DNA of 64,000 nt from Pseudomonas cichorii (GCF_015471405.1 NZ_BLVZ01000006.1:124001-188000); one strand, 5' to 3'; positions 44,813-54,091 are shown, counted from the stretch's first letter. Translations and numbers: made by a program. Notes: generated from the letters alone by a model not told the origin.

Positions 44813-45982
44813 TCAGCTCTTTGGTAGCGAGCAGCAGCCCAGTTCATTGAGGATGCGATACGCGATGCGAACCCGTGCTTCATTGGGGTAGTTCTTGTTG
44901 GCGAGGATCACGATGCCGAGTTTCTTGCCGGGTACAAAAGCGATGTATCCACCAAAGCCATTGGTTGAACCGGTCTTGTTGATCCAGACGTCTTGCTGCG
45001 GCTTCAAGGGCGGATTCAGGGCGGTGGCGGGCTGGGTTTCGTAGGCCATCTTGCTGGAGTTGCCTTCAAGCAGTGTCTCCAGTCTGACAGGGAGTGTGTA
45101 CTGCTCCCAGATCAGGTCCTGGGTCATGGAGCCTGATTTGAAATAGCCGATCCGGGTGTCCGCGAGGGCGCGTTGCAGCGCGGGAGACGTCTGCACCATG
45201 CCCATGTTCGCTTCGACAAAGCGGATCAGGTCACCGCTCCCGGACTTCATGCCATAGGCTTCTGCGGCCAGTACACCGGGATTGAGCCTGACGGGCTCAT
45301 CCTGCTTGTTGTAACCCTGCGCATACCAGGACTGCCGGTTGGCAGGCACATCGAGGTAGCTGTTGGTCATGCCCAGTGCCGGGTACAGATGCTGTTCCAT
45401 CGCGACGTTGAACGGCAGTTTCATGCGGTTGGCCGCGATCATGCCCAGCAGGCCAATACTGGGGTTGGCGTAACTGCGGTGAGCACCGGGCAGGTATTGG
45501 GGCTGCCAGGCCTTGAAGTAGCTCATCATCTGCTCGTTATCCCGTATCGTTTCGGGAAATTGCAGTGGAAAGCCACCGGCAGTGTGGGTGCCCAGATGAA
45601 AGAGCGGCACCTTGCCCAGCCGGCTGCCGTACAACTGGGGAATATAGGTGTCGATGCTGGAGGTCAGGGAAAGCTGGCCGTTGGCTTGAGCCCAGGTGGC
45701 GAGGGTCGCGGTGAAGAGCTTGCTGATCGAGCCCAGTTCGAACAGCGTGTCGTTGCTGACTTTCTCCTGGTTGTCTCTGGACGAAACCCCGTAGTCATAG
45801 AAACGCCGCTGGCCATTGTCGGTGACGGCAATGGTCATTCCGGGAATGTTGTACTGCTGCATGACGCTCATGATTTCGTCATGCACGGTTTTATCAAGAG
45901 CTGGCGTCTTGCTCTGGGCAACGGCGACACTGCTGACCATGAGCAGCAGTGCTGGTGCAGCACATGCTTTGATCCATTGCAT
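44813..45982 (-). CDS. ampC: Class C beta-lactamase AmpC
   Basis: 389-aa periplasmic serine beta-lactamase. The signal peptide covers residues 1-22. Active-site motifs: SISK (S85, K88), YAN (Y171, N173) and KTG in INKTGSTNGF near residue 340. The start at 45982 gives MQWIKACAAPALLL; the longer reading has no signal. No ampR-like regulator is adjacent, so induction through a divergent AmpR is unlikely. Confidence 0.95.
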   Translation of the reverse strand: MQWIKACAAPALLLMVSSVAVAQSKTPALDKTVHDEIMSVMQQYNIPGMTIAVTDNGQRRFYDYGVSSRDNQEKVSNDTLFELGSISKLFTATLATWAQANGQLSLTSSIDTYIPQLYGSRLGKVPLFHLGTHTAGGFPLQFPETIRDNEQMMSYFKAWQPQYLPGAHRSYANPSIGLLGMIAANRMKLPFNVAMEQHLYPALGMTNSYLDVPANRQSWYAQGYNKQDEPVRLNPGVLAAEAYGMKSGSGDLIRFVEANMGMVQTSPALQRALADTRIGYFKSGSMTQDLIWEQYTLPVRLETLLEGNSSKMAYETQPATALNPPLKPQQDVWINKTGSTNGFGGYIAFVPGKKLGIVILANKNYPNEARVRIAYRILNELGCCSLPKS

Positions 45983-46026
45983 TTGAAGCTTCCTCGTATT
46001 CGGTGAGGGAGCAGACCCTACCACTT

Positions 46027-46180
46027 GGCTTTGTACGAAAAGTGGCTGCGCTCGGTGATGCTGCGTTAAAAACAGGCTCGGAATGCTCATTTACACCAGT
46101 AAAGTCGGGCGCGACTCCGACCGTTCCTCGCCTGTTTTTGCCTTGCCTGACCTTCGCTCGCCGACTTTTCGTATAAAGCC
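46027..46180. mobile_element. MITE-like element with 17-bp terminal inverted repeats
   Basis: The ends are GGCTTTGTACGAAAAGT and, inverted, GGCTTTATACGAAAAGT (16 of 17 match). The 154-bp interior also has symmetrical AAAAACAGGC / GCCTGTTTTT arms and no gene. The left arm alone is repeated at 57943-57996. It is probably a non-autonomous derivative of an insertion sequence. Confidence 0.75.
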
Positions 46181-46241
46181 TTGCATGAAAGGGCTCAATA
46201 AACGTTCTTTCTCAAGATATGACCCATGTGTTTCAGACCGC

Positions 46242-47687
46242 TCAGTTGTCATGCGCTCCGGCGCGTTTGAGCAGTTTCTTGCAGCGCTCGGACAGATGGA
46301 TCACACGCAGGTGTTTCCCGGCGTTGCTGTAGCGTTCGCGCAGGGTTTTCAGCGCGGCAATGGCCGAGTAGTCGACGAAGTTCAGATGACGGCAGTCAAT
46401 GGTGACGTTCTGCGGGTCGCTGGCCGGGTCGAACTGGTTGAGAAACGGCGTGGTGGAAGCAAAGAACAGGGTGCCATGCATCAGGTAGATCTTGCTGCCG
46501 TCCTGCTCCAGATGAGTGTCGGCGTAGAGTTCGCGGGCTTGCTGCCAGGCAAAGTTGAGGGCCGCGATGATGACGCCGAACACGACGGCTGCGGCCAGAT
46601 CGGTGAGCACGGTGACGATGGTCACTGCGATGATCGCCAGTACATCGTTCATGGGGATCTTGTGCAGTACCCGCAACGAAGCCCAGGCAAAGGTCTGCTG
46701 GGACACCACGAACATCACGCCCACCAGCGCGGCAAGCGGGATGCGCTCGATCAGCGGCGACAGGAACAGCACGAACATCAGGATCATCACGCCAGCCACA
46801 ACGCCGGACAGTCGACCGCGCCCGCCAGAGCTGAGGTTGATGGCTGTCTGGCCGATCATGGCGCAACCGCCCATGCCGCCGCAGAAGCCGGACACCATGT
46901 TGGCTGCGCCCAGGGCCATGCACTCGCGGTTGGAATGGCCACGGGTTTCGGTGATTTCATCGGTGAGGTTCAGTGTCAGCAGGGTTTCCAGCAGGCCTAC
47001 CATTGCCATCAGCACGGCATAGGGCGCCACGATCTGCAAGGTTTCCAGATTCCACGGTATGTCGGGCAAGGCCAGGGTCGGAAGGCCACCGGCGATGCGC
47101 GCCATATCACCCAGGGTGTGGGTCGGCAGTTTCAGCAGGTACACCAGCAGGCCCACGCTGAGTATCGCCACCAGCGCCGGTGGTACGGCACGGGTCAGGC
47201 GTGGCAGCAGATAGACGATGGCCATGGTCAGGGCGACCAGCCCCAGCATCAGGTACAGGCTCTGGCCGCTCAGCCAGACACCGCCGCTCTTGAAGTGCTC
47301 CATTTGCGCGAGGGCGATGACAATGGCCAGGCCGTTGACGAAGCCGAGCATTACCGAATAGGGCACCATGCGCACCAGCTTGCCAAGACGCAGCAGGCCG
47401 AAAGCAATCATGATCAGCCCGCCCAGTATCACCGTAGCGAGCAGGTACTGCGCGCCATGCTGTACCACAAGGGCCACGATCACCACGGCCATGGAACCTG
47501 CCGCGCCGGAAATCATGCCCGGTCGCCCGCCGAACAGGGCGGTCAGGGTGCAGATGATGAACGCGCCATAAAGCCCCATCAGCGGATTGAGATGAGCCAC
47601 CAGGGCGAAGGCGATGCACTCGGGCACCAGGGCAAAGGAAGTGGTGAGTCCGGCCAGGACTTCGGTGCGGATGCGCAGTGGTTTCAT
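46242..47687 (-). CDS. SulP-family inorganic anion transporter with STAS domain
   Basis: 481-aa transporter of sulfate, bicarbonate or another anion. The membrane part (residues 15-370) has the SulP signature around GLTTSFALVPECIAFALVAH and GGRPGMISGAAGSMAVV. The cytoplasmic STAS domain starts near KIYLMHGTLFFAST and includes DCRHLNFVDYSAIAAL. The substrate cannot be told from sequence. It stands alone on the minus strand. Confidence 0.9.
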   Translation of the reverse strand: MKPLRIRTEVLAGLTTSFALVPECIAFALVAHLNPLMGLYGAFIICTLTALFGGRPGMISGAAGSMAVVIVALVVQHGAQYLLATVILGGLIMIAFGLLRLGKLVRMVPYSVMLGFVNGLAIVIALAQMEHFKSGGVWLSGQSLYLMLGLVALTMAIVYLLPRLTRAVPPALVAILSVGLLVYLLKLPTHTLGDMARIAGGLPTLALPDIPWNLETLQIVAPYAVLMAMVGLLETLLTLNLTDEITETRGHSNRECMALGAANMVSGFCGGMGGCAMIGQTAINLSSGGRGRLSGVVAGVMILMFVLFLSPLIERIPLAALVGVMFVVSQQTFAWASLRVLHKIPMNDVLAIIAVTIVTVLTDLAAAVVFGVIIAALNFAWQQARELYADTHLEQDGSKIYLMHGTLFFASTTPFLNQFDPASDPQNVTIDCRHLNFVDYSAIAALKTLRERYSNAGKHLRVIHLSERCKKLLKRAGAHDN

Positions 47688-47861
47688 GACTTACCTGAGG
47701 GCGAACGTACTGCGTTACAGCCGTCGGCATACAAAAGAAGGGTGCAGATGTTACGAAATCTGCGTTTAACCGACCAGTTAAAAAGTAGTCATGTGCGACT
47801 ATCATCTGCCTCGTGCTTCTATATGCTTGCAAACTTTCCTGAAGCCTAAGGTGCGTTCTCG

Positions 47862-48977
47862 ATGGATGTCGTGTCTCCTCTGGATGCTTATGAACGAGCG
47901 GTCCAGCGTGGTTTTCAGCCTGACGAGGCGCAACTCCAGGCTGCCCGACAGTTGCAGGCGTGCTATCTGGCACTGACGCAGAACGGCGCGACCCCCAAGG
48001 GCGTTTATCTGTGGGGGCCGGTAGGGCGCGGCAAGACCTGGCTGATGGACCGCTTTTTCGAGAGCTTGAGCGTACCGGCCCGGCGTCAGCATTTTCATCA
48101 CTTCATGCGCTGGGTTCACAAGCGCATGTTCGAGTTGATGGGCACGCCCCACCCACTGAAGGTCGTGGCTCAGGAACTGGGGCGAGACGTGCGCGTGCTG
48201 TGTTTCGATGAGCTGTTCGTCACCGATATCGGCGATGCAGTGATTCTCGGCGGCCTGTTGCAGGTCATGTTCGAGGAAGGCGTGGTGCTGGTCTGTACTT
48301 CCAACCAGCCACCGGATCAGTTGTACAGCCATGGCCACAACCGTGAGCGCTTTCTGCCGGCCATCGCCGCGATCCAGCATTACATGGATGTGGTGACGGT
48401 GGACGGCGGCGAAGATCATCGCTTGCATCCCGGCCAGTTGCATCAGCGTTATTGGGTCGCTGAACCTGGCCGCGCCAGTGCGCTGGGCGACATCTTCAAG
48501 GCCTTGAGTGGCGGGCAGGCGGTGTATGACTCGCAGGTGATGCTCGGCTATCGCAGCATCAATGTGGTACAGCACACCGACACGACGGTGTGGTGCCGCT
48601 ATCGCGATCTGTGCGAACAACCTCTGGCGGCCATGGATTTCATTGCCCTGTGCGACCGGTTCTCAGGGATCCTGCTCAGTGAAGTCCCGGCCCTGAGCGC
48701 AGCCCAGCGCGAAGCGAAAATCGCCCGAGGCACCGAAGACGGTGTCGAGCAGGTCGTGGCGGGGGATCGGGAGTTGCCGCAGTTGTCACCCAACGATGAC
48801 GGCGTGCGGCGTTTCATTGCGCTGGTGGACGAATGCTACGACCGGCGTATCCCGCTCTATATCGAAGCGCAGACCTCCATGGAGGAGCTGTATACCCAAG
48901 GCTATCTGTCATTTGCCTTTCGCCGCACCCTCAGCCGCTTGCAGGAAATGCAACTGGAGCGCTTTACCGGGCATTGA
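47862..48977 (+). CDS. zapE: Cell division ATPase ZapE (AFG1 family)
   Basis: 371-aa AFG1-like AAA ATPase that acts at the division ring in E. coli. Walker A GPVGRGKTW is near residue 54; Walker B is VLCFDELFVTDIGDA; sensor region VCTSNQPPDQLY. C-terminal FLSFAFRRTLSRLQEM ends the domain. It converges on rarD with a 12-bp gap. Confidence 0.93.
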   Translation: MDVVSPLDAYERAVQRGFQPDEAQLQAARQLQACYLALTQNGATPKGVYLWGPVGRGKTWLMDRFFESLSVPARRQHFHHFMRWVHKRMFELMGTPHPLKVVAQELGRDVRVLCFDELFVTDIGDAVILGGLLQVMFEEGVVLVCTSNQPPDQLYSHGHNRERFLPAIAAIQHYMDVVTVDGGEDHRLHPGQLHQRYWVAEPGRASALGDIFKALSGGQAVYDSQVMLGYRSINVVQHTDTTVWCRYRDLCEQPLAAMDFIALCDRFSGILLSEVPALSAAQREAKIARGTEDGVEQVVAGDRELPQLSPNDDGVRRFIALVDECYDRRIPLYIEAQTSMEELYTQGYLSFAFRRTLSRLQEMQLERFTGH

Positions 48978-48989
48978 TCGGTCAGGCCT

Positions 48990-49874
48990 TCAAACCGCAT
49001 CCCGACGGCGCTGGGCCAGCATATGCCTGGCGCCCTCGATGACCAGCACCACGACTGCCAGCCAGATCGGCAGGTAAGTCAGCCATTCATCATGGCCAAT
49101 GCTTTCGCCCAACAGCAGCGCGACACACACCAGCAGCACCGGCTCCACATAACTGAGCAGGCCGAACAGGCTGAACGGCAGAATACGGCTGGAAAGGATG
49201 TAGCTGATCAGAGCCGATGCACTGATGATGCCCAGCAGCGGGATCAGGAAGTAGAGTTTGGGCGCCTGCTGCACAGCCAGTGGGTCGCCATTGAAAATGA
49301 ACCACAGGCCAATGGGCAGCATGAACAGCATGTCGAACCAGAGCCCGCCCAGATTATCGGTCTTGAGCCTGCGCCGCAGCACGAAGTAAAGCGGGTAACC
49401 CAGAGCCACCAGCAGGGTTTCCCAGGAAAAACTGCCCAGCCGCCACAGTTCGTGGCCCACGCCGATCATGGCAAATGTGGCGGCGATCTTTTGCAGATGC
49501 GACAGGTGTTCGCCGTACACGATACGGCCCGTGGCGATCATGGTCAGCGGCAGCAGGAAATAACCCAGGGACACTTCCAGGCTGCGCCCGTGCAACGGCG
49601 CCCACATGAAGATCAGCAGTTGCGCGCCCAGCAGCAACGAGGACAGCAGAATGCCGAACACCAGCAGCGGCTGGCGCCTGATGCGCCCGGCCAGCGTACG
49701 CACCAGTTGCCAGTCGCCACTGACGAGCATGAACAGCGTGGCGCAAGGCACCGTCAGCAACATGCGCCAGCCGAAGATTTCCTCGCCGCTCAGCGGTGTC
49801 ATCAGCGAGGTATAGAAATACAGGACCCCGAACAGCACCGAAGCCAGGACCGACAGCACGACACCTTTATACAC
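48990..49874 (-). CDS. rarD: EamA-family transporter RarD
   Basis: 294-aa ten-helix drug/metabolite transporter of the RarD group. The GTG at 49874 has GAGG 6 bp upstream and gives VYKGVVLSVLASVLFGVLYF, the standard RarD N-terminus; the longer opening includes a REPIN and is rejected. Substrate unknown; RarD was named for chloramphenicol sensitivity. Confidence 0.88.
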   Translation of the reverse strand: MYKGVVLSVLASVLFGVLYFYTSLMTPLSGEEIFGWRMLLTVPCATLFMLVSGDWQLVRTLAGRIRRQPLLVFGILLSSLLLGAQLLIFMWAPLHGRSLEVSLGYFLLPLTMIATGRIVYGEHLSHLQKIAATFAMIGVGHELWRLGSFSWETLLVALGYPLYFVLRRRLKTDNLGGLWFDMLFMLPIGLWFIFNGDPLAVQQAPKLYFLIPLLGIISASALISYILSSRILPFSLFGLLSYVEPVLLVCVALLLGESIGHDEWLTYLPIWLAVVVLVIEGARHMLAQRRRDAV

Positions 49875-49990
49875 AGCGGCCTCTTTGATGGATGGGCGAG
49901 CGGGATGCACTGCAAAGGTGCGTAGTCTAGTGCGAAGGTTTGAAAATAGCTGGAGTATTTCTGCTGTCAGGGGGGCGTACATATCATGAA

Positions 49991-50076
49991 GTGGGAGGGG
50001 CCTTGGCCGCGACTTCACTGACAGGCAACACATTTTCAACGTCGGAACATGCTGTCGCGGCCCAGGCCTCTCCCAC
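49991..50076. repeat. REPIN, family A, copy 2
   Basis: GTGGGAGGGGCCTTGGCCGC (left) and the inverse (50054-50076, two changes) around a loop sharing GGCAACACATTTTCA with the copy at 7810. Located upstream of rarD and the MFS gene. Confidence 0.9.
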
Positions 50077-50191
50077 AGACACCGGATACATCGCCCCATT
50101 TGTGAGCATTGCACATGTGGAACGCTCCCTGACTTTGCTAGTCTGTTGCGCTTGTCAGCACGATTCTGTCTGACATTCTCAAGGAGCTTGC

Positions 50192-51343
50192 ATGACCTCT
50201 TTCAGCCACGAGGCCCAGATAACAAAGGCCCGGCAGGAGCAGTCTTCCACCCGGATAGCGTTTTTCATTGCCGGTTTCAGCGTGGCTTCCTGGGCACCGC
50301 TGGTGCCTTATGCCAAGGCCCGTGTCGGACTGGATGACGGCACACTGGGTTTGTTGTTGCTGTGCCTGGGAATGGGCTCGATCCTGTCCATGCCTTTGGC
50401 GGGTGCGCTGGCGTCGCGTTACGGTTGCCGCCGCTTGCTGGTCATTTCGACCCTGTTGATCTGTCTGTGCCTGCCATTACTGGCCACGGTTTCCAGCCTG
50501 CCGCTGCTGGTGGCGACTCTGTTTCTGTTCGGCGCGAGCATGGGCGGTGTGGATTGCACGGCCAATATCCAGGCGGTCATTGTCGAGCGGGCCAGCGGCA
50601 AGACCATGATGTCGGGGTTTCATGGCCTGTTCAGCCTTGGCGGTATCGTGGGGGCTGCGGGTGTCAGTGCCTTGCTGAGCCTGGGGGCTTCGCCGATGAT
50701 CGCCATGCTGGTGGTGGTCGTGCTGACGCTCATCGCACTGGCCAAGGCTGCGCCACATCTATTGCCTTATGGCAGTCAGTCCGACGGGCCGTCATTTGCG
50801 ATTCCCCGTGGCGTGGTGCTGTTCATCGGCCTGCTGTGCTTCACCGTGTTTCTCGCCGAAGGGGCGATGCTCGACTGGAGTGCGGTGTTCCTCAGTTCGC
50901 TGCGCGGTGTTGAAACGTCTTATGCCGGGCTTGGGTATGCGGTGTTTGCCGTGACCATGACCCTTGGGCGTCTGTTCGGTGATGCCGTCGTGCGGCGTGT
51001 CGGTTCCAATCGGGTCATCATTCTGGGCGGGTTGTGCGCTGCCAGCGGTCTGGCGATTGCCACGCTGGTGCCGGCCTGGGAAGCGGCTTTGTTGGGCTAT
51101 GCGTTGGTGGGCGCCGGTTGCTCGAACATTGTGCCGGTCTGCTACAGCGCCGTCGGTCGTCAGAAGACCATGCCGGAAAGCGTCGCGATTCCGGCGATTA
51201 CCACGGTCGGTTATGCGGGGATTCTGGTCGGGCCTGCCGCCATCGGCTTCATTGCCCATGTCAGCAGCCTGGAGCTGGCGTTCATGATCGTTGCCGTCAT
51301 GCTGTTGGGCGTAGCGATCAGTGGCAGCCAGCTCAAGACCTGA
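50192..51343 (+). CDS. MFS transporter (YbjJ-like)
   Basis: 383-aa twelve-helix major facilitator. Conserved loops GMGSILSMPLAGALASRYGCRRL (helix 2-3) and the mid-protein GFHGLFSLGGIVGAAGVS fit the YbjJ/fucose-permease-like group. AAGGAG precedes the ATG. Substrate unknown; the adjacent PhzF gene is convergent. Confidence 0.85.
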   Translation: MTSFSHEAQITKARQEQSSTRIAFFIAGFSVASWAPLVPYAKARVGLDDGTLGLLLLCLGMGSILSMPLAGALASRYGCRRLLVISTLLICLCLPLLATVSSLPLLVATLFLFGASMGGVDCTANIQAVIVERASGKTMMSGFHGLFSLGGIVGAAGVSALLSLGASPMIAMLVVVVLTLIALAKAAPHLLPYGSQSDGPSFAIPRGVVLFIGLLCFTVFLAEGAMLDWSAVFLSSLRGVETSYAGLGYAVFAVTMTLGRLFGDAVVRRVGSNRVIILGGLCAASGLAIATLVPAWEAALLGYALVGAGCSNIVPVCYSAVGRQKTMPESVAIPAITTVGYAGILVGPAAIGFIAHVSSLELAFMIVAVMLLGVAISGSQLKT

Positions 51344-51356
51344 GGCTGCCTATGCG

Positions 51357-52190
51357 TTACAGCTTGCGCGCCATGCCCGAGACACGAATCGAACTGCCGA
51401 TCTGTTCCGGGATTTCGGCGCGCAGGCGTGACGGGCTGCCCATGTCTTCGCCTTGCAGAATGTCGATGACGCCGCCGTGGGGCCAGCCGATATCACGCAG
51501 GTAACCGCCCAGCGCTGCCGTTGCTGCGCCGGTGGCCGGGTCTTCGTAGACGCCTCCAAAGGCGAACGGATTGCGGGTATGGAAGAACTGCCCGCTTTCG
51601 GCAAACGCCAGCAGGATGGTTGCCCAGCCTTCGCGCACCATCAACTGGCGTCCGGCTTCCTGGTCGTATTGCATGGCCTTGAGCTTTGAGCGGCTTTTGA
51701 GCGCCAGTACCAGATGCCCGGCGCCGCCGTTGATCGCTGCGGGTGGAATGCGTTCATCCAGATCACTGTGCTCATAGCCGAACAGGTTCAAGGCTTCCTC
51801 CAGCAATTGCGGGCTGATGGCTTTGCTATGAGTCGGTGGCGACTGCAAGGCGGCTGAGATCAGCGACCCATGGGCATGGCCTTCGACCGTGATCTGCGCC
51901 TGGTTGAGAGTGAGGTTGAACAGCCCGTCGCCCTTCAGCCCGGCCAGCGCTGCGCCGAGGGCGATGGTGGCGTGGCCGCAGAAGGGCACTTCGGCCAGGG
52001 GAGAGAAATAACGCACGCGCCAGCCACCTTCGACCGGGGCGGCGAAAGCCGTTTCCGAAAAACCGACGTCGGCGGCAATGCGTTGCATGGTGCTGTCATC
52101 GGGCAGCGCATCGCCAATCCATACACCGGCCGGGTTGCCGCCTTGATCGCCGTCGCTGAAGGCAGCCAGTTTGAGAATTTCCGTGGTCAT
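51357..52190 (-). CDS. PhzF-family isomerase/epimerase
   Basis: 277-aa PhzF-type protein made of two similar halves. The catalytic Glu is E46 in VGFSETAF; other marks are GNPAGVW, VPFCGHATIALG and EDPATGAATAALGGYL. No phenazine genes are nearby, so this is one of the common orphan members with unknown substrate. Confidence 0.9.
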   Translation of the reverse strand: MTTEILKLAAFSDGDQGGNPAGVWIGDALPDDSTMQRIAADVGFSETAFAAPVEGGWRVRYFSPLAEVPFCGHATIALGAALAGLKGDGLFNLTLNQAQITVEGHAHGSLISAALQSPPTHSKAISPQLLEEALNLFGYEHSDLDERIPPAAINGGAGHLVLALKSRSKLKAMQYDQEAGRQLMVREGWATILLAFAESGQFFHTRNPFAFGGVYEDPATGAATAALGGYLRDIGWPHGGVIDILQGEDMGSPSRLRAEIPEQIGSSIRVSGMARKL

Positions 52191-52267
52191 GTCGGGCAGA
52201 CCTTATCGTCACTGTGGGTCGATGATTGTGCCCGAACCCTTTCATTGCAATCCAACGGCAAATGCAT

Positions 52268-52750
52268 TCAGGACCGTGAGGCCTCGCCACATCTGGACAG
52301 GCGGCGCTGCATGACCCGCTCGCGCACGAGGTCGTAGGCCCAGTTGAACAGCATGGTGTAAGGCAGGAACAGCAGCAGAATGCCGATATCCAGCAGGAAG
52401 GCTTCAAGCAGGCTGATGGACAACCACCAGGCGGCCAGTGGCACCACGGCGAGAATCAGCCCGCCTTCAAAACCCAGCGCATGAAGTGCGCGCTTGCCCA
52501 GAGTCATGCTGAAACCGAGTCGGGAGCGCAGTCTGTCGAACAGGGCGTTGTAGACCATGTTCCAGATCATGGCCACCGTGGAAATCATGACTGTCATGGC
52601 CCCCATCATGCCCAGCGAATGCCCCATGATCCAGGCCAGCAGAGGCGCGATCATGATCACACCGAACACCTCGAACAAGCTCGCATGCAGGATGCGCTCC
52701 TTGAAGGATTTGCTGGGCACAGCTGGGTGATTGTGGTTTGTCTGGCTCAT
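52268..52750 (-). CDS. PACE-family proton-coupled efflux transporter (AceI-like)
   Basis: 160-aa protein of four helices arranged as two transmembrane pairs. The conserved Glu in helix 1 is E27 (SLFEVFGV); repeat marks are WNMVYNALFD (63-72), LGFEGG (92-97) and FNWAYD (135-140). PACE proteins export chlorhexidine, acriflavine and natural polyamines. Divergent from a LysR gene, the usual PACE arrangement. Confidence 0.9.
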   Translation of the reverse strand: MSQTNHNHPAVPSKSFKERILHASLFEVFGVIMIAPLLAWIMGHSLGMMGAMTVMISTVAMIWNMVYNALFDRLRSRLGFSMTLGKRALHALGFEGGLILAVVPLAAWWLSISLLEAFLLDIGILLLFLPYTMLFNWAYDLVRERVMQRRLSRCGEASRS

Positions 52751-52821
52751 TACAGATGACCTTTTGTGTTGCGGTAGAGTGCATTCTCATCGGTCATTGG
52801 GCTAAAGTGAAAATCGTTTCC

Positions 52822-52836
52822 ATCGGAAAAACCGAT
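52822..52836. promoter_or_regulatory. LysR-type palindrome upstream of the PACE-linked LysR gene
   Basis: ATCGG-AAAAA-CCGAT, a T-N11-A dyad 12 bp before the LysR start in the divergent promoter region. Likely autoregulatory site. Confidence 0.5.
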
Positions 52837-52848
52837 AGCAGGTCGTCC

Positions 52849-53724
52849 ATGAGTTTTTCACCCGAAGCCCTAGAAGCCTTTGCGCAGATCGTCGAACTGG
52901 GTTCTTTCAGCGCCGCTGCCCGTCGTCTGGGCAAGAGCCAGTCCACCATCAGCGAAGCCATTGCCCGGCTGGAAATCGATCTGGGGGTGGAGTTGTTTGA
53001 CCGTTCTGCCCGCCAGCCGGTCCTGACCGAAGCGGGCAAGGCCATGCTGGGGCGAGTCGAGGATGTGCTCAGTGCTTCGGATCGCCTGCGCCGCACCGCC
53101 GGGCGCCTGGCGCAAGGTGCCGAACCGCGCCTGACCCTGGTGCTGTCCGATGCCAACCAGTTTTCCGAATTCGAGGCGCGCATGACGGAACTGGACCAGC
53201 GCTTTCCCGAACTTGAGCTGGAGTGCGTGTTTGCCGAGCATGGCGACGCGATCAACCTGATCCAGTCGGGGAGGGCGTCATTGGGTCTGTTGTCGGCACA
53301 AGCGAGTTATCCGCCGGAAGTCGGCCACGCAACCATTGCCGAGTGCGCGGATTTCGGCCTGTTCGTGGCGCACAAACATCCGCTGGCCGCGCTGGAGCAG
53401 GTGAGTTATCAGCAGCTGTCCCAATACCGGGCGTTGCGCCTCAATACCCTGATCGAGCACAGCATTCCCACCGACGATTTACCCACCAGTGGCTATCGCA
53501 ACTGGTCAGCGCCCAATTACCTGTTGTTGATGGACATGGCCGCCTTCGGCTTTGGCTGGTCGGCACTGCCGCGCTGGCTGGTGTCGGGCTATGCCGGTGG
53601 GCGCTTGAAGGAACTCAAGGTTCCTGGCTGGCCGCGCAGCTCGGCAGTGGATGTGATCTGGTCGCGCCAGCGAGGCCTGGGACCGGCAGGGGCGTGGTTG
53701 CTGGAGACGCTGGTGCCAGCTTAG
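52849..53724 (+). CDS. LysR-family regulator next to the PACE efflux gene
   Basis: 291-aa regulator. The helix-turn-helix is residues 18-37 (GSFSAAARRLGKSQSTISEA); the effector domain runs from about residue 90. The ATG at 52849 is chosen because the LysR N-terminus begins at MSFSPEALEAFAQ; the opening from 52738 overlaps the PACE gene start. It probably controls that gene. Confidence 0.9.
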   Translation: MSFSPEALEAFAQIVELGSFSAAARRLGKSQSTISEAIARLEIDLGVELFDRSARQPVLTEAGKAMLGRVEDVLSASDRLRRTAGRLAQGAEPRLTLVLSDANQFSEFEARMTELDQRFPELELECVFAEHGDAINLIQSGRASLGLLSAQASYPPEVGHATIAECADFGLFVAHKHPLAALEQVSYQQLSQYRALRLNTLIEHSIPTDDLPTSGYRNWSAPNYLLLMDMAAFGFGWSALPRWLVSGYAGGRLKELKVPGWPRSSAVDVIWSRQRGLGPAGAWLLETLVPA

Positions 53725-53759
53725 GCGTAATACTGATTAATCAAGGCACACACAAACTT

Positions 53760-53847
53760 GTAGGAGGCAGCTTGCTGGCGAAAAAGGCCTGAAAACCGCC
53801 AGATATTCTGCGTCTGTACGTGAAGTCGCCAGCAAGCTGGCTCCCAC
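53760..53847. repeat. REP doublet, family C, copy 2
   Basis: GTAGGAGGCAGCTTGCTGGC (left) and GCCAGCAAGCTGGCTCCCAC (right) around CCGCCAGATATTCTGCGTCTG, as at 17495. Just upstream of the first 207-bp element. Confidence 0.88.
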
Positions 53848-53884
53848 AAAGTGATTCATGACCTTATTGATCGGCTACCGGCCA

Positions 53885-54091
53885 TTTTCTACAGGCAAAT
53901 AAAAACCCGCCGAAGCGGGTTTTTCCCAAGACCATTCCAACTCCCTGTCGGCTGCCTTCCCGGCGATGGTCGATCATCCTTGATCCTGGCGAACTCCTTG
54001 TTCACCAGTTGTTGGATCCAATCTTACGGGCCTTGGCGAAGGGCAAAAAGAGCGAATTGTCCTCGGCTCGTGTAAGCCTTTGGCTATACGT
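53885..54091 (-). repeat. 207-bp element, copy A (candidate small RNA gene)
   Basis: First of three copies, all 207 bp with no gaps. On the minus strand the 3' half is a series of hairpins: 9-bp arms CTGGTGAAC / GTTCGCCAG with loop AAGGA (53986-54008), GATC arms with loop AAGGAT (53972-53985), GACCAT / ATGGTC arms (53930-53971), then an intrinsic terminator (53901-53924; CCCGC / GCGGG and T5). Upstream are TAAGAT and, about 50 bp further, a CTTACA half site. Read as an RNA gene it would give about 120 nt. No protein-like frame is shared by all three copies. Confidence 0.85.

Noticed and set aside
46083..47849. Plus-strand frame of 588 codons opposite the SulP gene
   Set aside because: Low-complexity His/Gln-rich antisense of a clear transporter.
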